In this document: positions 17,101 through 25,864 of the stretch, piece by piece | Layout: each line of letters begins with the position of its first letter | Numbering within the stretch: position 1 is the first letter of the stretch | Source: Psychrobacillus insolitus | GTDB lineage: Bacteria > Bacillota > Bacilli > Bacillales_A > Planococcaceae | Reading direction: 5' to 3' | DNA length: 64,000 nucleotides | Assembly (NCBI RefSeq): GCF_003254155.1 | Contig: NZ_QKZI01000003.1 | Coordinates: forward strand, 62,001-126,000 | Made by a program: the position numbers and the translations under genes | The notes under the pieces: model-generated | What the model was told of the DNA's origin: nothing | Database searches by the model: none | The model's input: only the letters and a program-made list of their open reading frames with translations

Positions 17101-17988
17101 ATGAAAAAAGAACAATTGGAATTAATTAAAAATGGAACAGGTTTTATCGCTGCACTTGACCAAAGTGGAGGCAGTACACCAAAAGCGTTAGCACTTTACG
17201 GTGTCTCAGAAGATCAATATTCTACTGAAGAGGAAATGTATGACCAAATACATGAGATGAGAACTCGCATAATGACTGCTCCTACATTCAATTCGGATTC
17301 AATTATTGGTGCAATCCTATTCGAACAAACGATGAACCGCACAGTAGAAGACCTTTATACACCCGATTATTTATGGGAAAAGAAAGGCGTTGTTCCCTTC
17401 CTAAAAGTTGATAAAGGACTGGAAGAAGAAGCATATGGCGTTCAATTGATGAAACCTAATTCTACCCTAGACGATGTCTTAAAACGTGCGAATGAACGAA
17501 ATATTTTTGGAACGAAAATGCGTTCTGTCATCAAACAAGCAAATTATGAAGGGATCAAGAATGTCGTTGAACAGCAATTTGAAGTAGCTAAACAAATTCT
17601 AGCGGCTGGCTTAGTTCCAATTATTGAACCAGAAGTTGATATTCAAAGTGAAGACAAACAACAGTCCGAGGAACTCTTAAAACAAGAAATCCTCCGTCAA
17701 TTGAATGTGTTAAGTGAACATGAAAATGTCATGCTGAAACTGTCTATTCCAACAGTTGAAAACTACTACAAAGAATTAATCGATCACCCACGAGTAATAA
17801 GAGTGGTAGCCCTTTCTGGTGGATACAGTCGCGAAGATGCAAATCAGAAATTAGCCGCGAACCAAGGACTTATTGCAAGCTTCTCAAGAGCTTTATCAGA
17901 AGGCGTAAATGCAAGTCAATCAGATAAAGAATTTAATGATATATTGGAAGGTTCGATTAAAGGGATTTATGAAGCATCACGGACATAA
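17101..17988 (+). CDS. fda: Fructose-bisphosphate aldolase, class I
   Basis: 295 residues, the usual size of the Staphylococcus/Bacillales class I enzyme. It interconverts fructose-1,6-bisphosphate with glyceraldehyde-3-phosphate and dihydroxyacetone phosphate through a lysine Schiff base. The opening [20 protein letters not shown] followed by [15 protein letters not shown] is diagnostic; [13 protein letters not shown] and [13 protein letters not shown] contain the Schiff-base and phosphate-binding regions. An AAGGAG site lies ten bases before the ATG. It is transcribed alone and ends at a clear terminator. Class I enzymes need no metal, unlike the FbaA type. Confidence 0.95.
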   Translation: MKKEQLELIKNGTGFIAALDQSGGSTPKALALYGVSEDQYSTEEEMYDQIHEMRTRIMTAPTFNSDSIIGAILFEQTMNRTVEDLYTPDYLWEKKGVVPFLKVDKGLEEEAYGVQLMKPNSTLDDVLKRANERNIFGTKMRSVIKQANYEGIKNVVEQQFEVAKQILAAGLVPIIEPEVDIQSEDKQQSEELLKQEILRQLNVLSEHENVMLKLSIPTVENYYKELIDHPRVIRVVALSGGYSREDANQKLAANQGLIASFSRALSEGVNASQSDKEFNDILEGSIKGIYEASRT

Positions 17989-17997
17989 CTACTATAG

Positions 17998-18047
17998 AAA
18001 AGGCGTTTTCAATACCCAGCTGTGGTGTTTGGAAACGTCTTTTTTTT
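17998..18047 (+). terminator. Terminator of the aldolase gene
   Basis: AAAGGCGTTTTCAA pairs with TTTGGAAACGTCTTT around a 15-base loop and is followed by eight T residues. It may also serve the convergent MgtC gene. Confidence 0.75.
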
Positions 18048-18097
18048 ATGTAATCGAAGTTAGTGAACTAGCTTATTCGCTTTTCCAAACCCCTATT

Positions 18098-18598
18098 CTA
18101 TTCTCCATCACTATCACTAGTACTTTCATTGTGACTATCGTTTCCTTCTTTTTCTCTTGTTGGTAATATACCTATTTTATCCACAAGCTTCGGTAAATTC
18201 ATCGCAACAAACATTAAAATCACGGTGATTATAGCTAAATCATAGGCTCCATAACCTATTGTCAAACCTACACAAGCTGTAATCCATAAATTTGCTGCGG
18301 TTGTAAGACCACGTTTTATATTATCTTTATCCATCCAAATTACACCTGCACCAAGGAAACCAATACCGCTGATTACTTGAGCTGCCAAACGCATTGGATC
18401 CATATATGGACCTTGATTTAAAATAGATAAGGTCATCGCCAATGTAGACCCTAAACAAACTAAAATATGCGTTCTAATACCAGCTGGTTTATTTTTATAA
18501 GCTCTCTCTAAACCTATTACCAATCCTATAAACGTTGCGATAACTAATCTAATATATAGTTCATAATGTGAATTGAATAATGAACTAACATAATTCAT
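18098..18598 (-). CDS. MgtC/SapB-family membrane protein, copy 1
   Basis: 166 residues with four to five membrane helices. GLERAYKNKPAGIRTHILVC and GIGFLGAGVIW are the conserved MgtC signatures. MgtC proteins are linked to magnesium limitation, membrane potential and, in pathogens, survival in macrophages; in soil bacteria the role is unclear. AAGGAG lies nine bases before the ATG. The C-terminus is acidic and serine-rich. A close paralogue lies at 29080-29553, with about 17 differences over the first 150 aligned residues by eye count. No M-box magnesium riboswitch was recognised upstream. Confidence 0.9.
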   Translation of the reverse strand: MNYVSSLFNSHYELYIRLVIATFIGLVIGLERAYKNKPAGIRTHILVCLGSTLAMTLSILNQGPYMDPMRLAAQVISGIGFLGAGVIWMDKDNIKRGLTTAANLWITACVGLTIGYGAYDLAIITVILMFVAMNLPKLVDKIGILPTREKEGNDSHNESTSDSDGE

Positions 18599-18709
18599 GG
18601 AGCATGTACTCCTTATAATTTTTTTGTATAATCAATAATATTCAACACGTGATAAAATAATGATAAAAATAGAGAAATATAAACCTTATGTTTGATTAAA
18701 ATTAATAAT

Positions 18710-18755
18710 AAAAAGGAGATGAAACCCTGATATGACAGGGTTTCATCTCCTTTTT
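18710..18755. terminator. Perfect 20-bp hairpin between divergent genes
   Basis: AAAAAGGAGATGAAACCCTG at 18710-18729 is perfectly complementary to 18736-18755, with a six-base loop and A/T runs on both sides. It lies between mgtC copy 1 and the yhfH-like gene, which diverge, so it terminates neither obvious transcript. It may block read-through from distant genes or end an unseen small RNA. Confidence 0.7.
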
Positions 18756-18860
18756 AATTTAAATATTAAAAAATCAGAAAATAAATTGTATAACAGCGTT
18801 GATTTTAAAACACTGTTATAGTACAATGAATTTAATTAAAAAATAAATGGGGGTAGTAAA

Positions 18861-18989
18861 ATGTTGAATTTAGAATTTTATCGAAACTTACCGAAAAAAG
18901 AATGTCGTGAATGTGGTAGTGAAATTAAAGAGCAACACGAATCATATTTATACGAATGCGAACATTGCTTACGTACACAAGAAGAATAG
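18861..18989 (+). CDS. yhfH: YhfH-like small zinc-ribbon protein, 42 residues
   Basis: The frame begins MLNLEFYRNLPKKECRECGS and ends YECEHCLRTQEE. Two CxxC pairs (CREC and CEHC) make a four-cysteine zinc ribbon. The order, with the N-terminal FYRNLPKK motif, recalls the B. subtilis YhfH family of unknown function. GGGGGT stands seven bases before the ATG. A terminator hairpin follows after about 55 bases. Confidence 0.75.
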   Translation: MLNLEFYRNLPKKECRECGSEIKEQHESYLYECEHCLRTQEE

Positions 18990-19523
18990 AACGTCTAATT
19001 TCCGAACTTAAAAAGGAAGATAATAAATGAAAATAAAACTAATAAAGACATAAACAAACTTTTTCTAAAAGAAGAGTATTGTTCATGTCTATTTTTTTGT
19101 TTGCTGCGTCAGAATCAAACACCAGGATGAAATTCTTTCTGGATCGCTTTGGACCGGACTTTAGCCTACACTTTAATACAAGATACAGGTTAGCCTCCCT
19201 TCCTTCCGTCTGTCTGTCTGCCACTCTCTAGAAATTAGGTGTGTAAGGATTTACCAGTCACAATACGTAAAAGAAGAGAACATGAAGGAACTTAACGGCT
19301 TCTTAAAAATAGTGTCAATTCATTTTTAAGATCCGACTAAAAATGGAAAAGGAAAATGTCATATCTGAATAAACAAACTTTCCTTTTTAGCACTCCACTA
19401 TTCTGAAATAGGACGCTGATTCATTACTGAACAAACGCCCTAATACATTTACTTATTTTCAATCAGGTTAATAGCTTGATTCCTTATAACTTCTTTTAGT
19501 TAGTGCGCTTCCAATAACATACC
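18990..19523. other. Long intergenic stretch with one terminator
   Basis: A hairpin of AGACATAAACA with TGTTCATGTCT at 19046-19098, followed by seven T residues, ends the yhfH-like transcript. The rest (19100-19523) shows no supported gene. A short frame ending KEVIRNQAINLIENK on the minus strand near 19440-19500 has no start and may be a decayed gene end. Confidence 0.45.
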
Positions 19524-20789
19524 TCACTCTTTTTCTCCTATTTCATTCGTTATATTAGTTATTCTTTCTAGCATTGTCGGATGTGAATATCGAAACCATT
19601 TTACGAGTAGTGGAGGATTCACTTCATTTAATCCAGCCTTCGTAAGCTCTTGAAAAGCGCTGACAGCTGCCTCCGGGTCGACCAATAACTCTATTGCATA
19701 CTGATCTGCTCTAGTTTCCTGATATCTAGAAACATAATTTGAAAGTGGACTTGAAACGAATAACAGAAAAGATGTAATAAGTAAAAACAATGGCAGTGAA
19801 TGAATAGCATTTATTCGCTTAATTTTTAATACACGTCCAAAGCGAGCGATGACCCAAGGCATTAGTTTCGCTGTTAACCAAAGCCCAACAAACATCGTTA
19901 AGATATAACCAGCGATTCCGAAATAAATATGTTTCTCCACATAATGCCCCATTTCATGAGCCATAATGAAGAGAATTTCATTTTCTGATAAGCGGTTTAA
20001 AGTCGTATCCCATAACACTATTCTTGAATTACTCCCAATCCCCGTAACATAGGCATTTAGCGCATTTGTCTTTTCCGCCATATTCACTTCATATACATGC
20101 GCTGTTGGAATATTTGCTTGCTCAGCCAACGTAAGAATTTTCGTCTCTAATTCTTTGTTTGTTAGTGGATAGAAATCATTATATAATGGGTCGATCACTA
20201 CCGGTTGTATAAACATGAGGAAAATAGTGTAAGGAATCATTAATAACCAGGCATTTAGCCACCATTTCTTTGTGCTTTTATTAATAAGCCAATAAAGAAT
20301 GGTTACAATCACTACAGTCATTCCGAAATTAACCCAAAAATCAATGACATTATCCCGCATCCAAGAATGGAAATTTTGGGTACTAATTCCATAGTTTTTA
20401 CTTAAGGAATATCTGTAGTAGTCTAAAGGGAATAACACGATAAACAGAAGAAATGATAGCAAAAATACATAGACCGCATTTTGCAAAATCCCCCCCTTTT
20501 TTTGCAAAGGGATCCATCTTTCAAACGCTTGAGAAAGCCCAGTAATCAGTATTAATAAATAGATGAGCCATTCAAACGGTGTTGCTACAAAAAAGAGGAA
20601 ATTCTTTATTTTTGAATACTCCTCACTCAGGTACAATTCACGGTCAGACATAAAAACCTGCGGATCTGCAACAGTCCCTTTTAAATTTGCTGGAATACCA
20701 GCACTATCACTATGGAAGATATAAAAATACATCCCTATAGCATATACCCCAAATAGTAAAAGAGCTGTAATTCCCCATTTTTTCACCAT
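19524..20789 (-). CDS. M48-family (Ste24/CAAX-protease-like) membrane metalloprotease
   Basis: About 421 residues. Membrane segments lie near residues 5-25, 65-85, 100-120, 150-170 and 180-200, with two more beyond the catalytic site. The zinc motif HEMGH is in ILFIMAHEMGHYVEKH, with the third ligand glutamate in ETRADQYAIELL. Such proteases resemble eukaryotic Ste24 and act in membrane protein quality control. The ATG at 20789 follows GGAAGGGA; the GTG-type extension of seven codons upstream overlaps that site and is rejected. It stands alone, with no operon partner. Confidence 0.9.
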   Translation of the reverse strand: MVKKWGITALLLFGVYAIGMYFYIFHSDSAGIPANLKGTVADPQVFMSDRELYLSEEYSKIKNFLFFVATPFEWLIYLLILITGLSQAFERWIPLQKKGGILQNAVYVFLLSFLLFIVLFPLDYYRYSLSKNYGISTQNFHSWMRDNVIDFWVNFGMTVVIVTILYWLINKSTKKWWLNAWLLMIPYTIFLMFIQPVVIDPLYNDFYPLTNKELETKILTLAEQANIPTAHVYEVNMAEKTNALNAYVTGIGSNSRIVLWDTTLNRLSENEILFIMAHEMGHYVEKHIYFGIAGYILTMFVGLWLTAKLMPWVIARFGRVLKIKRINAIHSLPLFLLITSFLLFVSSPLSNYVSRYQETRADQYAIELLVDPEAAVSAFQELTKAGLNEVNPPLLVKWFRYSHPTMLERITNITNEIGEKE

Positions 20790-20951
20790 ATTCCCTTCCA
20801 CTCCATTCAATCTTACTTACATTAAATGTAATCAAAAACGGAAAAGATAGAACTTTTTTCAAAATTCTTTATAAAAATTGGTAAGTAGAAAAACCCATAC
20901 TAATAACCACTTTCATAATATTAGCAATAAACTAGTTATTGGATACTTCAT

Positions 20952-20987
20952 AAAAAAACCTTATGCATCGAATGCATAAGGTTTCCA
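20952..20987. terminator. Terminator after the FMN reductase gene
   Basis: AAACCTTATGCAT, loop CGA, ATGCATAAGGTTT, flanked by an A-run on the side that becomes the T-run of the minus transcript. It follows the stop at 20996 directly. Confidence 0.85.
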
Positions 20988-20995
20988 TATTTAAC

Positions 20996-21538
20996 TTAAG
21001 CGAATGCTTTCATCCATTTTAGGAAGTTTTCGATTACTGTATCTAAAAAATCGATTGTTGCTTGGTCACTCAAATTGCCGTTTTCATCAAATTTCGTGTG
21101 AGCTGCACCTACGTATACTTCGTTCATTGGAAGTAAAGGAGAGTTTAATCCACTTGCAAATAAGATGTCACGTAAGTGCATTTGTGCTTTAACTGAACCC
21201 ATTGCACCCATAGAAGCACCCATGATCATGGATGGTTTACCATTTACTGAACGGTCCACACGAGACATCCAATCAATTGCGTTACCAAGTACACCTGGAA
21301 TTGTTGAATTGTATTCTGGTGTTACCCAGAGAACAGCATCAGCTGCTTTTACGCGTGCTTTAAAGTCGAGTACGATTTTTGGTGCATCTAGTTCGATATC
21401 TTGATCATACATGGGTATGTCGCGCAGGCTTAAAATTTCTAATTCGAATTTATCTGCGTAACGCTTTTGTACGTGCTGTGCTAATTTTAAGTTAAATGAT
21501 TCTTTACGGATACTACCAACGATTGCTACTACTTTCAT
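20996..21538 (-). CDS. NADPH-dependent FMN reductase (azo/chromate-reductase type)
   Basis: 180 residues of flavodoxin-like fold. GSIRKESFNLKLA (residues 8-20) is the FMN-phosphate loop, and TPEYNSTIPGVLGNAIDWMS (about 73-92) the second flavin-binding loop of the NADPH-dependent FMN reductase family, which includes chromate reductase ChrR and azoreductase YhdA. It would reduce flavins, quinones or azo compounds in the cytosol. AGGAGG lies eight bases before the ATG. An IclR regulator gene precedes it on the same strand by 85 bases, so regulation by that protein is possible but unproven. Confidence 0.9.
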   Translation of the reverse strand: MKVVAIVGSIRKESFNLKLAQHVQKRYADKFELEILSLRDIPMYDQDIELDAPKIVLDFKARVKAADAVLWVTPEYNSTIPGVLGNAIDWMSRVDRSVNGKPSMIMGASMGAMGSVKAQMHLRDILFASGLNSPLLPMNEVYVGAAHTKFDENGNLSDQATIDFLDTVIENFLKWMKAFA

Positions 21539-21623
21539 GTGTGTTTCCTCCTGTTGTTGAAAATGACTTCACATTTTAACAAAATCAAAACGTAGTTTTC
21601 CTTTGATTAAATGATGTCTGCTT

Positions 21624-22370
21624 CTATCTGAGCGATTCAATTTCACGCGCAATCTTCTCGCTACCTTCAATTAGCTTGCGAATAAGTCTTGTCCTTTTAG
21701 ACTTAGTAATACGTTCGGCTGGTGCAGCAATGGCTATAGAAGCAATCACTTTTCCTTCTAAGAATAAGGGCACAGCAACACAACGAATGCCGACAATACG
21801 TTCTTCATCGTCAAAGGCAAAACCTTGTTTATGAATAACATTTAAATGATGGACAAATAAATGTGCATCATTAAATGTCTGATCTGTCGCTTTTGCAAAG
21901 TTCAAATTTCGTAAGATGTCTGTTTGAGTTTTTGAGGGGAGATTGGCTAAAATGATTTTCCCTAAAGCAGACTGATGTACGAGCGAACGATTGCCAATCT
22001 CTTCACGAGCAGGTACGGTAAATGGAGCTTGCAAGACTTGGACCATAACTAAATTTGTTCCGTCCATCTTCCCAATATACAAACTTTCCCCAACTTCCTT
22101 CGCTACTTTATAAGGAGTCGTCAGTGATACCCAGTCAAGTGCTATTCGTCTCTCAAAATGTTCACAAAACATTTTATGATTAATTTCAAAACGGTTTTGA
22201 AATTTTTGTACATAACCCATTTCTTCTAACGTTGCCAGCATACGAAAAGCGGTCGTTTTACTCAGTTCTAATCGCTTTGTAATTTCAGTCAACGATAGTC
22301 CGTTCTGTTCTTTTAATAACTCTATGATTTGTAATCCTTTTTTTAACGTGGTTACCTCATATTGGCTCAT
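21624..22370 (-). CDS. IclR-family transcriptional regulator
   Basis: 248 residues. The N-terminal winged helix includes IELLKEQNGLSLTEITKRL and SKTTAFRMLATLEEMGYV (about residues 12-55), and the C-terminal effector domain has GNRSLVHQSALGKIILA and VGIRCVAVPLF, as usual for IclR. The effector is unknown. It lies upstream of the flavin reductase gene on the same strand, but also next to the broken MarR gene, so its target may be gone. GAGGTAATTAG precedes the ATG. Confidence 0.9.
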   Translation of the reverse strand: MSQYEVTTLKKGLQIIELLKEQNGLSLTEITKRLELSKTTAFRMLATLEEMGYVQKFQNRFEINHKMFCEHFERRIALDWVSLTTPYKVAKEVGESLYIGKMDGTNLVMVQVLQAPFTVPAREEIGNRSLVHQSALGKIILANLPSKTQTDILRNLNFAKATDQTFNDAHLFVHHLNVIHKQGFAFDDEERIVGIRCVAVPLFLEGKVIASIAIAAPAERITKSKRTRLIRKLIEGSEKIAREIESLR

Positions 22371-22492
22371 CTAATTACCTCAACTCCCTGTTATCATAAT
22401 AAATCTACTGTACATATTGCAAGAAAAGACGCTAATGTTTCATTATATGAAACATTATTCTCTATGTAAATATTATGTATTTGCATTAAAAA

Positions 22493-22693
22493 AGGCTAAT
22501 AGAAAAGTTAAATGATACAGAAGATCGACGAAAACAATATATTCGTCTCTCAAATGATGGGGAAACCATGATGAACAAAGCTTTTTTATCTATAGAATCT
22601 CGATTTCTAAATCGAATACAAAATGCTTCAAAAGAAGATTTAGAGGATATTGACCGTGCACTGGATATTCTTCAAACAAAACTATTTTATTGA
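22493..22693 (+). pseudogene. MarR-family regulator, C-terminal remnant
   Basis: An open frame without a start codon encodes RLIEKLNDTEDRRKQYIRLS and NDGETMMNKAFLSIESRF, ending at TGA 22691-22693. The E-D-R-R-x-x-x-I-x-L-x-x-x-G pattern is the winged-helix beta-hairpin of MarR regulators. The N-terminal half, with the first helices and recognition helix, is missing. The region before it (22371-22490) shows no matching sequence, so this is a truncated relic rather than a frameshift. Confidence 0.75.
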
Positions 22694-22701
22694 TAAAAGA
22701 C

Positions 22702-22742
22702 AAATAAGCATCATCTTGTTGAAAAAGAGTTGATGCTTATTT
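22702..22742. terminator. Hairpin after the MarR remnant
   Basis: AAATAAGCATCA at 22702-22713 pairs exactly with TGATGCTTATTT at 22731-22742, 17 bases of loop between. It is probably the old terminator of the MarR gene or of the DUF2812 gene on the other strand. Confidence 0.6.
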
Positions 22743-22842
22743 CAATGGGGGCGAATTTTAGAATGCTCAGGTTTTATATTAGTGAAAATCAGCTATTCCC
22801 AACAATACCCGAGTCCCTATTACCTTGGAACATGTATTTATC

Positions 22843-23973
22843 CTACATACTCTTTCGCATACGCAAAGCATATAGAAAAGTCCGTGTAAAAATGAATAGC
22901 GGAGATAGCGATGAAATAATTAAAAATACAATCAAAATTTGATGCAAAATAGTCTGATCGAATGGTGGATTTACTTTAAATTGCATCCATAATGCCATAA
23001 ATAATATCCCTAGTAAATAACTCACCAATATAGAACTAGCAATAACTACCCTTCTTACTTGTGCTTTTTTCTCAGTCGAATCATACGTAAAACGAGGTTT
23101 CATATCACCTAATTCATACTCTTTTTCCCAAATAGAGTATTTAAACAACCAAGATTTGGATGCAAATCTTAACTTCCAATCTGCACTTTTATGAATTTCC
23201 ACATACTCTGGATTCGTCTTCCATTGAAAGTCTTGCACATAAGAAACCAATTTGGGTGTACCTTTTTCGAAAGTAAACGCTGGCCATACTTTACTTATAC
23301 AGACAAGATTATTTCCCTCAGCAGCCATCTTACTCAGCCAGTTTTCTAATAAATCTGGTGCATACATCCAAGCAAATCTCCATTTAGTAAACGTCTCCCC
23401 TGCAGCTTTCTTTTCATTTTCAGTAACAGAAGTTTTAAAAAATTTGCGTTCAAATGCTAGTAAGTTTCGTGACATATAAAAGGTGAAAATAATTACTCCA
23501 ATAACCTGTATAAAGTAAAGAAAAGTAAGAGACCAGTACGGACTTGCAACAACATTTGCATCATCTGGGGAAAACAAAATTGTGAGCATCGCTATTACAA
23601 ATGGAATTAATTGGAATATATAGAGAAATGAAAGTCCCGTCAGGAAAAGCAAATGGACCCGGTTCCTCTTCAATATGCCTTCCCTTGAAGGATACGCATG
23701 TATGGGATCAGCCCTATTATTTACGAATTTCCAATTTCCTTTTACTACTGAATCTTCCCAACCAGAACTAACTAAACCAGTCGCTAGATTATTTTTGGAT
23801 TTATCGAATATAACTTGATATTCCATTTGCTCTGTAGGTGTTTCTTCAAATACAAATATTCTCGAAAACAGCTTCACATCAATCAATCTCTTACCATCTA
23901 TAGCAGATGAAGATAACCAGCGCTCTGTCTTTTCCACATTATAACTCCAAAATGGTCTCCATTTTTTGATCAT
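22843..23973 (-). CDS. Membrane protein with two DUF2812 domains
   Basis: 376 residues arranged as a tandem duplication. Each half starts with a DUF2812 domain: KKWRPFWSYNVEKTERWLS (about residues 3-21) and TKWRFAWMYAPDLLENWLS (about 194-212), and each is followed by a pair of membrane helices. DUF2812 proteins are almost always encoded next to PadR regulators, and here the start overlaps the stop of a padR gene by four bases. Function is unknown; a regulated membrane sensor or antisigma-like role is speculation. GGAGGAG precedes the ATG. Confidence 0.85.
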   Translation of the reverse strand: MIKKWRPFWSYNVEKTERWLSSSAIDGKRLIDVKLFSRIFVFEETPTEQMEYQVIFDKSKNNLATGLVSSGWEDSVVKGNWKFVNNRADPIHAYPSREGILKRNRVHLLFLTGLSFLYIFQLIPFVIAMLTILFSPDDANVVASPYWSLTFLYFIQVIGVIIFTFYMSRNLLAFERKFFKTSVTENEKKAAGETFTKWRFAWMYAPDLLENWLSKMAAEGNNLVCISKVWPAFTFEKGTPKLVSYVQDFQWKTNPEYVEIHKSADWKLRFASKSWLFKYSIWEKEYELGDMKPRFTYDSTEKKAQVRRVVIASSILVSYLLGILFMALWMQFKVNPPFDQTILHQILIVFLIISSLSPLFIFTRTFLYALRMRKSM

Positions 23974-24299
23974 TTGAACTCCTCCTCATACTTTAAAGCA
24001 TTAGTATGTAGCTCTTTCAATCTCTCTATCTCATGATTCATTAATTGCTTGCCCAAATCAGAAATTTCATAAATTGTTTTTCTTAGTTCATCTGCATACA
24101 CTGTAACAATGTGATCACGTTGCAGCTTCTTCAGGGTTCCGTAAATAGTTCCTGAACCAAGTATTAGTCGACCTTCTGTAATCTCCTCCACATGTTTAAT
24201 TATTCCGTAACCATGTCTTGGTTCAGATAGAGATAACAATATATAAAATGCAGTTTCTGTCATTGGAATATAAGTTTCAATAATCTTTTTTATTGTCAA
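23970..24299 (-). CDS. PadR-family transcriptional regulator, partner of DUF2812
   Basis: About 109 residues. The winged helix reads PMTETAFYILLSLSEPRHGY, then GIIKHVEEITEGRLILGSGT and IYGTLKKLQRDHIV, an almost canonical PadR domain. The TTG at 24299 is chosen because GGAAGTG precedes it and because a longer frame from 24335 would cover the operator-like palindrome. The stop overlaps the DUF2812 start, giving translational coupling. It probably represses its own operon. Confidence 0.88.
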   Translation of the reverse strand: MTIKKIIETYIPMTETAFYILLSLSEPRHGYGIIKHVEEITEGRLILGSGTIYGTLKKLQRDHIVTVYADELRKTIYEISDLGKQLMNHEIERLKELHTNALKYEEEFK

Positions 24300-24327
24300 T
24301 CTGTTCACTTCCACTCTTGGAAATAAG

Positions 24328-24362
24328 TATGTCACATCTCGACTATATCACGACGTGACATA
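24328..24362. promoter_or_regulatory. PadR-type operator with three half-sites
   Basis: TATGTCAC (24328-24335), TATATCAC (24344-24351) and GTGACATA (24355-24362) form a near-perfect 19-bp palindrome plus one extra half-site. It lies just upstream of the padR start, as expected for an autoregulated PadR operon. Confidence 0.6.
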
Positions 24363-24528
24363 TAAATGCAATATTTTTCCTTCTGCACGTATTTTATATA
24401 AGAATGATCTAGCCCTTCCCTTCTGGTATCACAAATAAGCAGGTAAATTAATAGAGGTGTCGAATAGGTTATTATGCTAGTAATTAAAACATATGGGGAA
24501 TTAGGGAATTTAAAGAAAGGGGAATTTT

Positions 24529-25752
24529 ATGGGCGAAAAAAGGCAAGAAAAAATATGGACAGGACAATTTTGGATTGCAGTTATTAACAACTTCTTTTTA
24601 TTCGTTGTTCATTATGCGTTATTAACAAGCTTACCTTTGTATATTCTTTATGAATTAAACGGAAATGAAGGACAAGCAGGTTTGGCAATGGCCATTTTTA
24701 TGCTATCAGCCATTATCGTGAGACCATTTGCAGGCAAGATCATTGAAGTGTTTGGAAAACGAAAAACGCTCCTTATTTCTGAGCTATTCTTTTGTCTTTC
24801 TTCCGTTTTATATATTTTTATTGATTCACTCCCTTTATTACTTGCTCTGCGATTATTTCATGGTATTTGGTTTAGTATTTTAACAACGGTGTTAATTGCG
24901 ATTGTAAATGATATTATTCCTGAAAGTCGTAAGGGTGCAGGGATTGGTTATTTTATGATGTCCAATAATTTAGCAATTGTATTTGGCCCATTAATTGTAT
25001 TAACTGGTTTACAGTGGTTTCCTTATAAAGTATTATTCACTAGTTTAGCTACTGTGGTTTTTATGAGCTTTTTATTCATATTTAGTTTGAAAGTTTCAGA
25101 ATATCCCTCCTCACTTTCAACTGTGAAACGTAATCGCCTTACATGGGAAGATTTCATTGAATCTAAGGCTATTCCGATAGCTATTGTCGGGGCTTTAACT
25201 GCATTTTCATATGCTGGTGTTTTATCCTTTATCTCTGTATTCGCAGAGACAAGAGATGTATTTGAATATGTAAGTTTATTTTTCCTCGTATTTGCGATAG
25301 CAATGATGATTGTTCGTCCCTTTACTGGCCAGCTATACGATACGAAAGGTCCTAATTCCGTCATCTATCCATCTTTTTTCTTTTTTACGGTTGGATTATT
25401 CATGTTAAGTAACATACACACTGTTCCGACATTATTAGTAGCGGGAGCCCTCATCGGCATCGGGTATGGTTCCATTTTCCCTTGTCTCCAAGCATTAGCC
25501 ATTCAGTCTACACATAAACATCGAAGTGGCCATGCTACTTCTACATTCTTCACATTATTTGATGGAGGTTTGGCGATAGGCGCTATTTTGTTAGGGGTTG
25601 TTTCAGCACAGTGGGGTTATACCATCATGTATATTTTTTGTGGTGTAATAGTAATCTTGACAGCTCTTATTTATTGGAGATTAGTAAGTGTCAAGAAATC
25701 GGATACATATAATAAAACCGAGGAGCATTTGAGTCTAAAACAGAGTAGCTGA
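24529..25752 (+). CDS. MFS transporter, 12 helices
   Basis: 407 residues with twelve hydrophobic segments. The loop 2-3 signature FAGKIIEVFGKRKTLLISEL matches the G-K-x-x-x-x-x-G-R/K-R/K pattern of the major facilitator superfamily. The end is hydrophilic. It resembles drug or sugar exporters of the YfkF/YwoG kind, but substrate cannot be given. AAAGGGG lies seven bases before the ATG. It diverges from the padR operon and stands alone. Confidence 0.88.
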   Translation: MGEKRQEKIWTGQFWIAVINNFFLFVVHYALLTSLPLYILYELNGNEGQAGLAMAIFMLSAIIVRPFAGKIIEVFGKRKTLLISELFFCLSSVLYIFIDSLPLLLALRLFHGIWFSILTTVLIAIVNDIIPESRKGAGIGYFMMSNNLAIVFGPLIVLTGLQWFPYKVLFTSLATVVFMSFLFIFSLKVSEYPSSLSTVKRNRLTWEDFIESKAIPIAIVGALTAFSYAGVLSFISVFAETRDVFEYVSLFFLVFAIAMMIVRPFTGQLYDTKGPNSVIYPSFFFFTVGLFMLSNIHTVPTLLVAGALIGIGYGSIFPCLQALAIQSTHKHRSGHATSTFFTLFDGGLAIGAILLGVVSAQWGYTIMYIFCGVIVILTALIYWRLVSVKKSDTYNKTEEHLSLKQSS

Positions 25753-25864
25753 GATTGTTCGTCTTGCTGCATTTTATAAAAACACCTTCCCAATTCAAGT
25801 TATTAAAGATCGCGGAAATCATTTTGCATATTCAAATCACACCACACTCACAAAAGTAAAGTGA

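Noticed and set aside
25751-25864. Frame after the MFS gene ending FPIQVIKDRGNHFAYSNH
   Set aside because: Possibly the tail of a hydrolase-like gene, but with no start and no recognisable motif. Overlap with the MFS stop gives no support.
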